From positions 1-41,669 of IMG/VR virus record IMGVR_UViG_3300037245_000951: a stretch of 41,669 nucleotides of DNA. One strand, given 5' to 3'. The notes under the pieces were generated by a model that saw nothing but the letters and a program-made list of their open reading frames with translations, was not told where the DNA came from and made no database searches. Made by a program: the position numbers and the translations under genes. Each line of letters opens with the position of its first letter. Position 1 is the first letter of the stretch. This document shows positions 1 through 7,494 of the stretch, one piece after another. The DNA comes from a virus.

Positions 1-73
1 TCTTTAAAACTACATGGCTGCTCGCCTCGTTCAAACTATTAAACTCCCGAAGTAATTTTACTAAGTCTTTCAC
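1..73 (-). CDS. Partial small protein, N-terminal part (first copy)
   Basis: The window begins inside this gene. Reading from a GTG start at 73, it encodes the first 24 or so residues of the same protein that is complete at 39941-40123, and the DNA of the two is identical here. The rest lies off the left edge, or at 39941-40050 if the unit is circular. Function unknown. Confidence 0.6.
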   Translation of the reverse strand, partial: MKDLVKLLREFNSLNEASSHVVLK

Positions 74-90
74 GGCTTTAATATTAGGGT

Positions 91-324
91 TTAAATAGCT
101 TTAAGTTGGGGGGATATAAAATGGCAATTTTTTTCATCTTTACATACCGCCCTCGGATATCTTTGAAAAAAACTTGCGTTTCGCCACGACAGCCATAATT
201 CCGTTTTTGGCTTTAATTCGCCACAAAACCCACAATACAACTCAGGCTCTTCCATGTCCTCAAAAATTTCTTGACCTGGAATCTCACTACTTTCATTTTG
301 ATAATCTGCTGCTTTTTTTTTCAT
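91..324 (-). CDS. Small zinc-finger-like protein, 77 aa (first copy)
   Basis: A short acidic N-terminus is followed by four cysteines arranged as two pairs, C31-x2-C34 and C61-x5-C67, which suggests one zinc site. It lies 10 bp downstream of the M15 peptidase gene in the same operon. A second version is at 40134-40373. The two share almost all residues up to about position 70 and then have unrelated C-termini (ISPQLKAI versus IPPNLNLFKP), caused by small indels at 100-125. No function is recognised; a small nucleic-acid-binding or adaptor protein is possible. Confidence 0.75.
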   Translation of the reverse strand: MKKKAADYQNESSEIPGQEIFEDMEEPELYCGFCGELKPKTELWLSWRNASFFQRYPRAVCKDEKNCHFISPQLKAI

Positions 325-334
325 AGCTTGAACT

Positions 335-772
335 TTAAGGTAGGAAAATATAAATAGGTTTACCAGTATCCCTTACATCGAGATGGACCCAATTAACGCC
401 TTCCTCCAGACGAATCGGATAGGGTAGTTCGTATTGGTGTTCAATAAGCCACCACCTAACCTCAAATGCGGTCATGTCTTCTACGTCAAAGTCTGCTGCT
501 TGCCCATTTGGGTGGGGAGAACAATAGATGACTCCTTTTTCTGTTTTGGAGAGTACGATAGGGTCCATATTGCATCGCAGACCTCGCTGGGAGAATTGGC
601 CACCCCATCTCCAATTATTGACGGTGATGCGCTTCCCCAGCTTTTCCCGGAGCCAGTCAAGGATTATTAAAAGACGGGGATCAAAAAATTGCCAAGCTGT
701 CGCCCCATACTTAGCCAGGACCTGCCTTGATACTAATTCATGTAATTTAAAGTACTTGGGTCTGTGTGCCAT
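335..772 (-). CDS. M15-family peptidase, probable endolysin (first copy)
   Basis: This 145-residue protein has the zinc-peptidase M15 signature. The SPHPNGQAADFD segment holds H87 and D94, and WVHLD holds the second histidine H130 and D132. M15 phage proteins of this size are typically L-Ala-D-Glu or D-Ala-D-Ala peptidases that cut the peptide of peptidoglycan. No signal peptide is seen, so release would need a holin, and holin-like genes lie far away at 18210-19493. Nine of 145 residues differ in the second copy at 40384-40821, but all catalytic residues are kept, so this gene appears to be under selection. The fold is a confident call; the role as endolysin is inferred. Confidence 0.82.
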   Translation of the reverse strand: MAHRPKYFKLHELVSRQVLAKYGATAWQFFDPRLLIILDWLREKLGKRITVNNWRWGGQFSQRGLRCNMDPIVLSKTEKGVIYCSPHPNGQAADFDVEDMTAFEVRWWLIEHQYELPYPIRLEEGVNWVHLDVRDTGKPIYIFLP

Positions 773-783
773 AATATAAATAT

Positions 784-1368
784 TTAAAGTTCAAAATCTA
801 TTTCGGTTACAATTCGATACACAGCCCTGGTCAATTCGATATCATAGGCAGCATCGTGTAATTTGGACTCATCCACCTCCAGGCCTAATTCCGTCGCTAC
901 TGTTCTGAGTTTGAAGTCCAACATATTTGGGCGCCTGTTGATGAGATACTGGGTCGCCAGGACACGGACATCTAACGCCGAGGCATAGAACCATGCACCA
1001 AAGTAAGGGTTGCCCATTTGATCGAAAAAGGCCCTTAGAAACTCGTTAGCAAAAGCCGCGTTATTGTAGCCTACCAAATAGGCTTTACTCTTCTTATCGA
1101 AGGGGTCTATGTAGGGATTAAGGATACTAAGAAACTCATTAAAAATCTGATCCCTTGGCGGGTAGGCCTTAATTTGCTCCTCGGTCACGTTGCTCTTTTT
1201 AAGGGCCTTGGGTTCTATCTGCGCCCGATCGTGTGGCCGGACTTTAAGATCGAAAGCCTTAAGCACCTCACCATTTAACTCTACACATCCAGCTATCTGG
1301 TGAATGCTATGCTTATTAACATTAACTCCAGTTGTCTCCAGGTCGTAAAACACTTTAACTAGTTCCAT
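784..1368 (-). CDS. DnaQ-like DEDDh 3'-5' exonuclease with lost ExoII aspartate (first copy)
   Basis: 194 residues with the RNase T/DnaQ exonuclease layout. ExoI is YDLETTG (D9, E11). The ExoII region is GYNNAAFANEF, where the usual FD is FA (A107). ExoIII is HDAAYD (H171, D176). The family uses two metal ions held by four acidic residues, so replacement of the ExoII aspartate should abolish or strongly reduce activity. The second copy at 40833-41414 keeps D107 but has lost ExoI and ExoIII. The gene lies between a membrane protein and the M15 peptidase, with a 4-bp gap upstream. The family call is firm; activity is doubtful. Confidence 0.85.
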   Translation of the reverse strand: MELVKVFYDLETTGVNVNKHSIHQIAGCVELNGEVLKAFDLKVRPHDRAQIEPKALKKSNVTEEQIKAYPPRDQIFNEFLSILNPYIDPFDKKSKAYLVGYNNAAFANEFLRAFFDQMGNPYFGAWFYASALDVRVLATQYLINRRPNMLDFKLRTVATELGLEVDESKLHDAAYDIELTRAVYRIVTEIDFEL

Positions 1369-1372
1369 AGCC

Positions 1373-1729
1373 TTATCGTTTTAATCGGTTTCTTAGTCGT
1401 TGCATCTTAGCCATATTAGCCTCTGATTTCATAAGCTTATCGGTCTGAACCCTTTCCGAGTCCATAATCTTATACGATTCAGCATCTAGCTTTTCAATCT
1501 CCCTGCGTAATCTGCTCTTAGTCATAGGGAGAAAATAGTGGGTCACATAGTAGGCCTTAATTTTGTGGTACCAGGGCATAACCCCCTTATTAACAAAAAT
1601 CTTTAATTGGGCAATCCCCAGAATAAGTCCGAATCCCAATAGCATAAAACCAAAGACGAAGACCATTAGACCAAGCCAGAGAATGCCAAGGGCGTAAAGT
1701 TGTTCTATAACTTCTATAAGTTTATTCAT
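1373..1729 (-). CDS. Membrane-anchored coiled-coil protein, 118 aa (first copy)
   Basis: One long hydrophobic, glycine-rich N-terminal segment (about residues 14-42) is followed by a basic linker and a charged helix rich in K, R and E (about residues 70-118) that looks like a coiled coil. The start overlaps the end of the preceding gene by 8 bp, implying translational coupling. The second copy is cut by the right edge (41419-41669). Its place next to another one-TM protein and the M15 peptidase fits a lysis or envelope role, but this is only inference from context. Confidence 0.72.
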   Translation of the reverse strand: MNKLIEVIEQLYALGILWLGLMVFVFGFMLLGFGLILGIAQLKIFVNKGVMPWYHKIKAYYVTHYFLPMTKSRLRREIEKLDAESYKIMDSERVQTDKLMKSEANMAKMQRLRNRLKR

Positions 1730-2189
1730 GGTTTAGGGTTTTATATACATGTAATTCGCCACAAATAGTGCAACGTATAGAAGTTTGTCCTTCTGTTGAT
1801 CCAACAGACCAAAGATGCCCTGCGCAGAGTTGGGGCCCACCAGGGATACCTTTCAGTCGTTTAGCAGCTCTCAGTCGCTTAATAGCTCTCAATCTCAGTC
1901 GTTTAGCAGCTCTCAGTCGCTTAACAGCCTTTAACAGCTCAAGGCCGTCAATTAATTGCTGGCTGAGTAACCTGTGATTGTGTGACTCAATGCGCTTCCG
2001 AAGCTCATCAGCTTTGGCCAAATCGATAGTTTCAACCCTTCTATCATTATACCCTTTCTGCGATTTAGTCCGAGTAAGGTACTTGCGCCCACGGGAAGGA
2101 GTTAGTAAGGCTAACCACACACCTATTATAAATATAAATAGGACCCCAAGTACTACTTCACCAGTCATCGGTAGGGTGAATAACAGCAT
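1722..2189 (-). CDS. Membrane protein with KRLRAA repeats and C-terminal zinc-finger-like cysteines
   Basis: 155 residues: a hydrophobic segment at about residues 11-29, then a basic soluble part. A run of near-repeats built from KRLRAA and KRLRAI lies at about residues 89-113, encoded by imperfect tandem DNA repeats. The C-terminal tail has C122, C140 and C143 with a nearby histidine, resembling a small metal site. The start overlaps the end of the SEC-C gene by 25 bp. No known family is recognised. The repeat is the kind that changes length by slippage. Confidence 0.65.
   Translation of the reverse strand: MLLFTLPMTGEVVLGVLFIFIIGVWLALLTPSRGRKYLTRTKSQKGYNDRRVETIDLAKADELRKRIESHNHRLLSQQLIDGLELLKAVKRLRAAKRLRLRAIKRLRAAKRLKGIPGGPQLCAGHLWSVGSTEGQTSIRCTICGELHVYKTLNHE
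1852..1945 (-). repeat. Imperfect tandem repeats of about 18 bp inside a gene
   Basis: On the plus strand the unit TCAGTCGYTTARYAGCTC occurs about four times with small changes and one interrupting TCAA segment. It encodes the [12 protein letters not shown] array of the gene at 1722-2189. The pattern suggests duplication of one 18-bp unit followed by drift. Confidence 0.75.
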
Positions 2190-2356
2190 TTTTTAGCCTT
2201 CTTGCCGCTGCCACAGGTACAAGGGTCATTCCTTCGGATTTTAGGGTCCTTGCGGACCAGTTGCCAACCCTTACCTCTTATTAGTCCATTGGTGATTCCG
2301 TTCTTAGGCTTCAGATCCTTAGGGATTGCAATATCTATTTCGTCGCATTTTTTCAT
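2165..2356 (-). CDS. SEC-C motif protein, 63 aa
   Basis: The C-terminal part reads [17 protein letters not shown], the classic SEC-C zinc-binding motif known from the SecA tail and many small proteins. The cysteines are C46, C48, C57 and C58. The N-terminal 40 residues are unassigned. The motif binds zinc and often mediates contact with other proteins or nucleic acid. The gene is in the early operon, 4 bp after its upstream neighbour and overlapping the next gene. Motif certain, role unknown. Confidence 0.82.
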   Translation of the reverse strand: MKKCDEIDIAIPKDLKPKNGITNGLIRGKGWQLVRKDPKIRRNDPCTCGSGKKAKKCCYSPYR

Positions 2357-2360
2357 AACT

Positions 2361-2840
2361 TTACGATTTTAAAGATTTGTAGGCTTGAGCTATCAGATCC
2401 TCGACGCCCATTTTAGGATGCTCGGCCTTAAATGCGCCCAGTAATAAAAGGAGCATTTCCGAAAAAGATTCAATCCCGAAGCCCTTGGATTGCGTCCGAT
2501 TAGATAACCGTCTCAAGAGTTTGAAAGGGTCTGAACTAGATACCTCAGCGCCCTCTATCAATCGCATTAACTCCATAATACTCGGCGTCGCCGGGGTTAC
2601 ATCCAGCCCAAACTCTTCAGGTTTAAGGGTAGACAACCTAATAGGTTGTAGATCATTACCGAAAGTCAAAACAGAAAGCCATAACCTTTTAGTCTGATTT
2701 ATTTGGGCAAGTTCCTCCTCATCCAACTCCATACAAGTGGTAAACGTTCCATCAGGAGCTTTATACCCTGGTAGGGGGATATACTCTTCTTGGCCTAATC
2801 CAAAAACGATATCCGTTCCTTCAAAAATAATAGGTTTCAT
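2361..2840 (-). CDS. Hypothetical phage protein, 159 aa
   Basis: Acidic protein with an N-terminal beta-like part ([16 protein letters not shown]) and a helical C-terminal half rich in leucine ([11 protein letters not shown]). It has no membrane segment or catalytic motif that I recognise. The layout loosely recalls small tail-assembly chaperone-like proteins, but it lies among early genes, so I leave it unassigned. Confidence 0.7.
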   Translation of the reverse strand: MKPIIFEGTDIVFGLGQEEYIPLPGYKAPDGTFTTCMELDEEELAQINQTKRLWLSVLTFGNDLQPIRLSTLKPEEFGLDVTPATPSIMELMRLIEGAEVSSSDPFKLLRRLSNRTQSKGFGIESFSEMLLLLLGAFKAEHPKMGVEDLIAQAYKSLKS

Positions 2841-2870
2841 AATTTTAAGTGTTTATTTGTACCATGAAAT

Positions 2871-2894
2871 CCCCACATTTATTTCAGTGTGGGG
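2871..2894 (-). terminator. Hairpin in the gap between 2840 and 2917
   Basis: CCCCACA at 2871-2877 pairs with TGTGGGG at 2888-2894 across a 10-nt loop, just after the stop of the gene ending at 2917. There is no T-run after it on the minus strand, so it may be a weak or factor-dependent terminator or an RNA-stabilising hairpin. Confidence 0.4.
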
Positions 2895-2916
2895 GGCGTT
2901 CCGGGTTGCTGTATTT

Positions 2917-3180
2917 TCATATCAAATTAAAAGGGCTAATAGTATAATTGAATAAAGTAACTGTAGGAATTTTAAGGATAGCGCCCTCAATATCCGGGTA
3001 ATCTACAATCTGGACCGTATCTACGATGCAAGGCTTATTCCAGTCTATACCTTCGCCTATAAGATCCCTAAAATGAGGGACGTCGTTAAGCTTACAAAAC
3101 ATCAACACCCTATCCCTGATTTCGGCGTTGTCTTTGCCTAATCTTTCAGCAATTTCGAAACTGGTAGTGTAATTTTTCAT
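2917..3180 (-). CDS. Small protein with possible helix-turn-helix start, 87 aa
   Basis: The N-terminal 30 residues (TTSFEIAERLGKDNAEI) resemble the start of a Rha-like winged helix, where the pattern is t-S-x-x-I-A-x-x-x-G-K. The rest has no clear match. It is the first gene after promoter-like module A (3213-3280), so it probably begins a transcription unit. A regulator is plausible but uncertain. Confidence 0.6.
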   Translation of the reverse strand: MKNYTTSFEIAERLGKDNAEIRDRVLMFCKLNDVPHFRDLIGEGIDWNKPCIVDTVQIVDYPDIEGAILKIPTVTLFNYTISPFNLI

Positions 3181-3212
3181 CGGGTAAAGCCCTTTTAATT
3201 GGTATCCTAACT

Positions 3213-3280
3213 CACTACTAAATTACGACATTAAACTGATATAAAAAATAAATCTTATAGAAAATTAAAATTTATTTTAA
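3213..3280 (-). promoter_or_regulatory. Promoter-like module A of the early region
   Basis: An AT-rich 68-bp stretch nearly identical to 4868-4934, with six mismatches by eye. On the minus strand it holds TAATTTAG followed by TAGTG, one base from the Bacteroidota -7 consensus TAnnTTTG, preceded by an A/T-rich upstream part. It lies directly upstream of the gene starting at 3180. Confidence 0.55.
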
Positions 3281-3670
3281 AGCTAAGTTTAGCAATTTCA
3301 ACATTTTGGAGTTTTGTCCGTCTAAATCTTTGGACAAATCCCAATAAGCTACATCTTCCAGTGCCCAGAAATTAAAGCTTAGCCCTATACTGTGCGTCTG
3401 TAATATGTCTACTTTGGCTTTACCTATACGAAGAGCCTCCAGGATGTGATTTAGCCCAATAGGCTGCCCCAGGTTATGGTCCCTAACATCCTCTATTTTG
3501 TGGAGCTCTTGTCGCCCATCCCAGCCCACTGTCCAAACTGAAGCACCTTTGACTTGGGTAACTATTACCGGTTGTCTCCAACTAAGTTTTAATACTGACC
3601 CTAATTTCAGGAGCATAGGGTCTAGATATGACCCCTCCAGTATTTCGCAAATTCTCTTTTTTAGTCTCAT
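3272..3670 (-). CDS. Hypothetical protein, 132 aa
   Basis: A basic start is followed by a beta-strand-like middle (KLSWRQPVIVTQVKG, ASVWTVGWDG) and a leucine-rich helical end. The order, with a short SH3-like hydrophobic core then a segment LGQPIGLNHILEAL, resembles small early proteins seen in other Bacteroidota phages. I do not recognise a function. Its stop codon lies inside promoter-like module A. Confidence 0.65.
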   Translation of the reverse strand: MRLKKRICEILEGSYLDPMLLKLGSVLKLSWRQPVIVTQVKGASVWTVGWDGRQELHKIEDVRDHNLGQPIGLNHILEALRIGKAKVDILQTHSIGLSFNFWALEDVAYWDLSKDLDGQNSKMLKLLNLALK

Positions 3671-3702
3671 AGCTTTATTTTCTTGTTAGCAACAAAGTTT
3701 TT

Positions 3703-3951
3703 TTAGTAGTTCTTGCCGTGCATCCGTTCGCGAGTAGCCTTGTATTTCAATTTAAGGTATATATGTTTTTCAAGGTCTATCCCGCGCGCACCACATAAGT
3801 CAAGTATGCGTATAACTGTATCTGCAAGCTCGTCTTCAAATGTGTCTTTAATGTTTTCTTTAAAGTACATTATTTCCTTTTCCTGCTTAAAATTCTGCGC
3901 TTTCATCAGCCTACCTAAGTAGTTTTGAGAATACGTATATAAACTTCTCAT
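3703..3951 (-). CDS. MazG-like NTP pyrophosphohydrolase, C-terminal half only
   Basis: The segment FEDELADTVIRILDLCG and the following DLEKHIYLKLKYKATRERMHGKNY are typical of the second half of phage MazG-like proteins. These enzymes split (d)NTPs to NMP and pyrophosphate. The first metal-binding ExxE helix, which should lie about 20 residues earlier, is not visible, and the 82-residue protein starts at an ATG at 3951 (or an overlapping ATG at 4005). It may be a truncated, inactive relic, or the missing part was lost by frameshift. The intact-looking MazG-like gene at 5331-5582 may do the work. Confidence 0.65.
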   Translation of the reverse strand: MRSLYTYSQNYLGRLMKAQNFKQEKEIMYFKENIKDTFEDELADTVIRILDLCGARGIDLEKHIYLKLKYKATRERMHGKNY

Positions 3952-3955
3952 TTGC

Positions 3956-4288
3956 CTACGCGCCCTTTTTAAATGCTTCTGGATATTGTAGTTTGGCCGA
4001 GTCAATCATACGCTCAAATTCACCATTTAAATCTTTATCCAGCATCATCAACTGCATAATCATTGACATTCCAACCCAACCTTTACCAATCAACCAAGTT
4101 TGATAATTGTCTTTTTGGTCTTTATCCAAACATACTTCTTGCCTATAACCTTTTATGCTGTCATAAGCGTTTCTTAAGTCAACATTATCAAACTTCTCTT
4201 TAATCTCTTTTTTGAAATCTATTTCAAATTGTCGGCTATCGTCTTCATACTCATAACCGAAATACATTACGTCCATCATTTTATCCAT
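3956..4288 (-). CDS. Hypothetical acidic protein, 110 aa
   Basis: Helical, charged protein starting MDKMMDVMYFGYEY, with methionine-rich stretches (MSMIMQLMMLDKD). No family recognised. It sits directly upstream of the truncated MazG-like gene but shows no ExxE motif that would make it the missing half. Confidence 0.6.
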   Translation of the reverse strand: MDKMMDVMYFGYEYEDDSRQFEIDFKKEIKEKFDNVDLRNAYDSIKGYRQEVCLDKDQKDNYQTWLIGKGWVGMSMIMQLMMLDKDLNGEFERMIDSAKLQYPEAFKKGA

Positions 4289-4366
4289 TATTTCTAAATT
4301 TTAAGTTACTTTGCCACCCCCTCAAAACGAACAGCTAACAATAAATAAAAACACTAAAACGATTTT

Positions 4367-4849
4367 TTAGGCACCTATCCAAAGATAATGATCTGGTCCT
4401 AACTGGTGGAATTGGAAACCCTCTAATTCGGAAGTAGCCCGGGCTTTAACCTCATCAAGGCTATAACAACAGTGGTCTCTTATAACTTCCTCCTCAGTCC
4501 CCTCTACCCATTCACCCAAATACGATTTTAGAGGTCTTGAATAAAATTGCATTAATTCTAGGCGGCTATCGTCCAGGGCTACACCCTCGAGGGCCCAACA
4601 AGTTAGGAAGTCTACCGCCATAGGAGAAAGCAAACGGGGGCCTTTGCAGATAGTCTTAAACTCCTCGCGGGTTACGAGATTTTTATCTTTACAGATAGTC
4701 TCCATATTACCGATAACCCTAATGAGTTTACGGTTTAGCATCGTTGTAGGTATTATCCGCTTGCTATCGGTTATAAATCCCGAACGGAATTTAAGGTCGG
4801 TATGATAGCTACCTAGCATATACACGTTATCAACATTTAGGTTTCCCAT
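4367..4849 (-). CDS. Hypothetical protein, 160 aa
   Basis: A soluble protein of mixed composition with six cysteines and no recognised motif. It is the first gene after promoter-like module B (4868-4934). No membrane segment. Confidence 0.65.
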   Translation of the reverse strand: MGNLNVDNVYMLGSYHTDLKFRSGFITDSKRIIPTTMLNRKLIRVIGNMETICKDKNLVTREEFKTICKGPRLLSPMAVDFLTCWALEGVALDDSRLELMQFYSRPLKSYLGEWVEGTEEEVIRDHCCYSLDEVKARATSELEGFQFHQLGPDHYLWIGA

Positions 4850-4867
4850 TTTGTAGGTGTTTTAGTA

Positions 4868-4934
4868 CACCACTAAATTACGACATTAAACCAATATAAA
4901 AAATAAATCTTATAAAAAATGAAAATTTATTTTA
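4868..4934 (-). promoter_or_regulatory. Promoter-like module B of the early region
   Basis: Nearly identical to module A. On the minus strand it reads TAATTTAGTGGTGTACTAAAA over the core (given here without its upstream A/T-rich part). The TAnnTTnGTGGTGTA core is shared with the late promoter at 39282. It precedes the gene starting at 4849. Confidence 0.6.
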
Positions 4935-5309
4935 GGATCCTAAAAGTGAGGGTTCCATATCAAATATAGGAATAAACAGCGCTCTAAAAATAAGCTGTCC
5001 AGGTCTTATCAAGGCTAATTGGTCACCTATATTAGTTACACGTATGTGAAATCCTGCACTTGGACCCTTAGTAGTGCCATAGACATCGATTTTAAAGTTA
5101 TCCTCTTCCCGGTCATTGATAACAGTGACGGGGAATAAAGCATAACCCTTTGGTATTTCAATTTCTAGGCCTGAATATATTCGAACCGATTGGTTAGGCG
5201 CTAAAAAATGATTCCCTGGGAAGTCATCCGGGACAAAAAAGTCTATTCCGTTTTTCGATTTTACTGGGCTTTTAACTTTACGTTTTTTGAGAAAATTTAA
5301 AAGTTTCAT
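4932..5309 (-). CDS. dUTPase-like protein with degenerate catalytic motif
   Basis: 125 residues with the dUTPase/dCTP-deaminase beta fold pattern. Motif I is NGIDFFVPDDF, then LAPNQSVRIYSGLEIEIPKGYAL, where dUTPases have the S-G-L-x-I-x-I-P stretch. A late segment (VTNIGDQLALIRPGQLIF) resembles motifs III-IV. The aspartate-tyrosine pair of canonical motif III (D-x-D-Y-R-G) is not seen. It may be a divergent dUTPase or a non-enzymatic member of the fold. It lies near two MazG-like genes, which fits control of the nucleotide pool. Confidence 0.65.
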   Translation of the reverse strand: MKLLNFLKKRKVKSPVKSKNGIDFFVPDDFPGNHFLAPNQSVRIYSGLEIEIPKGYALFPVTVINDREEDNFKIDVYGTTKGPSAGFHIRVTNIGDQLALIRPGQLIFRALFIPIFDMEPSLLGS

Positions 5310-5330
5310 AATTTGATATTTTAAGTGTTA

Positions 5331-5582
5331 CTACATCGATTCCAGCATTCGCATGCACATTGCTGCTGTTTGTATTAACTCAAGCTTAATGTCTTTTAAG
5401 CTTCCACCCCCGAAGTGGTTATCAAGCACCGCCTTTGTAACTTCGCCTGACTCTTCGTTCATTATAGCTAATTGCTTAAACCTATCCTCCGGAAAGTTAG
5501 GGTGTATTTTTTTAGCTCTTTTTAGCTCGGTTTCGATGGGAGCATATTTTCGTAATCTGTCTAATTCAGAATTTAATTCCAT
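5331..5582 (-). CDS. MazG-like nucleotide pyrophosphohydrolase, 83 aa
   Basis: The core NEESGEVTKAVLDNHFGG supplies the EExxE helix and ELIQTAAMCMRML the second metal helix, as in small all-alpha NTP pyrophosphohydrolases. I take the ATG at 5582 (MELNSELDRL); the longer frame to 5645 adds a stretch with no family likeness. Likely role: removing non-canonical or excess dNTPs during phage replication. Confidence 0.75.
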   Translation of the reverse strand: MELNSELDRLRKYAPIETELKRAKKIHPNFPEDRFKQLAIMNEESGEVTKAVLDNHFGGGSLKDIKLELIQTAAMCMRMLESM

Positions 5583-5673
5583 AATATATTTTTTAAAGTT
5601 TAATAATATTCGATAGTTATAGCTGTCTTGGTCGCTACACAACATACACGGCTACGTTACCGACAATAAAAAA

Positions 5674-5817
5674 TTATATCTTCATTGCCGTTCCGATACA
5701 CAATCCACCTAATATACAACTTGCTAACCTGTGCCATTCCATTCCTTCTGTAAATCCGTAGCTTAATGCAATTATTGCTATTGCTACTAATGTCGTTCTA
5801 ATTAATTTTAGTTTCAT
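5674..5817 (-). CDS. Small membrane protein, 47 aa
   Basis: A short frame from ATG at 5817 to TAA at 5674. A basic start (MKLKLIRTTL) is followed by a hydrophobic helix (about residues 9-20), a polar turn (TEGMEWHRL) and a second hydrophobic stretch rich in glycine (SCILGGLCIGTAM). It fills an otherwise empty gap between two genes. No family recognised; small membrane proteins of this kind are common in phages. Confidence 0.55.
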   Translation of the reverse strand: MKLKLIRTTLVAIAIIALSYGFTEGMEWHRLASCILGGLCIGTAMKI

Positions 5818-5883
5818 AATTTTTAAAAGTTGGTAACACGCAATATAAATCAGTTGCTATGTTACTGTTTACTAAACTTGAAG

Positions 5884-5916
5884 CGTCTTATATTTGCAAC
5901 CGCTTCATATTGCATC
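5884..5916. other. 146-bp gap with two inverted repeats
   Basis: GAAGCG and CGCTTC flank about 15 bp, and a little further on (5931-5954) GGCAAT and ATTGCC flank nine A/T bases, just after the stop of the gene at 5964. These may form RNA hairpins; neither is followed by a T-run on the minus strand. No gene is seen from 5818 to 5963. Confidence 0.3.
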
Positions 5917-5963
5917 TACGTTATAGGCAATAAAATTAAAATTGCCCACGCACTTTGGTTTTT

Positions 5964-6584
5964 TCAAAACCATTGGGCTGCCATTGCCTCTGCTATTCCT
6001 GTAAATGTTTTTGAACGTGCCTTTCTTCTTTCTTCCTTTGGTAATTTAAGCGTTTCAAAATGTAATTTACTGGTAGTCCTTCCGCTTTTATGCACAATTA
6101 TATCAGGCTCAACAATATCAGTAGGTTTTAATTTTGGTAATCCTGCAAGCCATAGGCAAGTGCTTTTTCTTTCGGTATGCCCAAACTGGAAAGGCTGTAT
6201 TATTTGATTAGGCTTTCTGTAAAGTCGGCTCATAATTCCGATTGGGTTTTCGATATACCCTTTGCCTACTTTTTCCAAAGCCATGGCGCACTTAAAAAAA
6301 TGGGCAACCGCTTCTGTTCTGTCCATGTGTTGAGTAGGAAACCTTTCGGCATACTCAGGCTTATAGTACTTATTTCTAGTGTTTGTTAAAAAGGTGCATT
6401 CTGGGTGCATCCCTAAAAAGTCAGGTTTTATTTTTTCAATAGCTTTAAAGCAATCCATTTGTAAATGTCTTTCAGGATACTTTCCGCTTGTCGGTAATAA
6501 ATCACAACTGTAGGCATCATGCCCTGCATTTAAAAAAGCCTCCATTACTATCTGGCTTTCCTCGTGCGTAATTAATACTATCAT
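5964..6584 (-). CDS. Cytosine-methylase-like phage protein, 206 aa
   Basis: Starts MIVLITHEESQIV, as in a phage family related to C5-cytosine DNA methylases that usually opens with an FEESQ-like motif. It continues with AYSCDLLPTSG, a catalytic-loop-like HPECTFLTN (usually HPPCTYLS, cysteine kept) and ENPIGIMSRL, then a C-terminal region ending AMAAQWF. ATG at 6584 is chosen because GGGAGGG lies just upstream; the longer frame to 6626 adds a hydrophobic stretch of doubtful value. It may modify phage DNA or be a non-catalytic relative. It is shorter than cellular methylases. Confidence 0.75.
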   Translation of the reverse strand: MIVLITHEESQIVMEAFLNAGHDAYSCDLLPTSGKYPERHLQMDCFKAIEKIKPDFLGMHPECTFLTNTRNKYYKPEYAERFPTQHMDRTEAVAHFFKCAMALEKVGKGYIENPIGIMSRLYRKPNQIIQPFQFGHTERKSTCLWLAGLPKLKPTDIVEPDIIVHKSGRTTSKLHFETLKLPKEERRKARSKTFTGIAEAMAAQWF

Positions 6585-6706
6585 AAAAATCCCTCCCAAA
6601 ATTTTAATTTCTAAAACCAATAACATGCGGTAATAAGTAAACCGACATCAGGCTTTGTTTGCAAAATAAGTAGTCTTAAGTGCGGTCTACTCATACCTCC
6701 GATCCG

Positions 6707-6997
6707 CTATAAACAAAGCTTTAAAATCCCAATTATTATTTTTGCATTGTTACCATCAATTATGTGTCCGTCCAAAAATTGAACATAAGGCTTGTTTTTC
6801 CCGTGCCCACAACATGCATTCATTAACCCTTTCAAAGTCCCTAAACATGCATCATGTCCTTCTTTTGTTTCTTTTTTACCACATTTTCCACAGGCTCTTA
6901 ACTTGTGTGTTTCTGCGGTTGGTTGTTTATTATCTGAGTATACCCACCCATTATTAATAAATTCAATTTTATGCCCTCGTAAGTATGCTTTTCCCAT
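6707..6997 (-). CDS. Zinc-binding phage protein of the GHDACLG/ACCGHG type, 96 aa
   Basis: Contains CGKCGKKETKEGHDACLG and NACCGHGKNKPYVQFLDG, a cysteine/histidine-rich core found in small proteins of many phages, with the general pattern CxxC...GHDACLG...ACCGHG...Y..F..G. Function unknown. Likely transcribed from the TAnnTTTG promoter at 7043-7050. Confidence 0.78.
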   Translation of the reverse strand: MGKAYLRGHKIEFINNGWVYSDNKQPTAETHKLRACGKCGKKETKEGHDACLGTLKGLMNACCGHGKNKPYVQFLDGHIIDGNNAKIIIGILKLCL

Positions 6998-7042
6998 CTT
7001 GGTTTTTTTTTAAAGTGTGACTTAAAACCCTTTATATATTAA

Positions 7043-7050
7043 CAAAGATA
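7043..7050 (-). promoter_or_regulatory. Promoter -7 element TATCTTTG
   Basis: A perfect TAnnTTTG match in the AT-rich gap 6998-7104, oriented toward the gene starting at 6997. The upstream part is A/T-rich with no clear TTG at -33. Confidence 0.5.
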
Positions 7051-7104
7051 AGGAATTTTAAGAGGACATAAAAATAATTTTAAAAATAAAAGGTAAATTT
7101 ATTT

Positions 7105-7494
7105 TTAAAAAGGTAATTCCTCAGGGACTATCTGTTTCGCATCCTCCCAGCGTTTAGAGGTATTGGCTGACAGAGTAAGAACTTGTAAATTGCCAAACTC
7201 ATAACCTTTATTAGGATCTTTTCGATCAATAGAAGCCGACCCCCCAGTCTTGCCTTTAAGCTCTATATAGTTGGTATCAGTACAAAATTTTTTGAATTGT
7301 TCCAAAGTAAGAGTGAAAACTTTGTTTCTTGTTTTGGCATTTTGTTTCAGCATATCGTAAGTATAGGCAATAGGATTGTTCTCTTTTTGATAGCGCCGTC
7401 TATGCTTGCAGCAAAATCGACCGTTCCCATAGCTCGGGCTCAGACACCGACAAGCCGTGCATATCCCTTTTATCTTATTTTTAACTTCTTTCAT
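7105..7494 (-). CDS. HNH-like endonuclease, 129 aa
   Basis: The N-terminus has several cysteines (C12, C15, C17, C28, C29) in a zinc-knuckle-like arrangement. The C-terminal segment SIDRKDPNKGYEFGNLQVLTLSANTSK matches the phage HNH pattern (D-R-x-D-x-x-x-G-Y-x-x-x-N-x-Q-V-L...N). HNH proteins cut DNA, as homing enzymes or in phage genome processing. Its stop overlaps nothing, while its start overlaps the end of the helicase gene by 4 bp. Confidence 0.75.
   Translation of the reverse strand: MKEVKNKIKGICTACRCLSPSYGNGRFCCKHRRRYQKENNPIAYTYDMLKQNAKTRNKVFTLTLEQFKKFCTDTNYIELKGKTGGSASIDRKDPNKGYEFGNLQVLTLSANTSKRWEDAKQIVPEELPF

Noticed and set aside
5889-5896. Plus-strand TATATTTG as a promoter
   Set aside because: No plus-strand gene follows and there is no -33 element; likely chance in an AT-rich hairpin.
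6611-6694. 27-codon minus-strand frame with GGAGGT next to ATG
   Set aside because: The ribosome site has no spacing to the start and the peptide has no recognisable feature.
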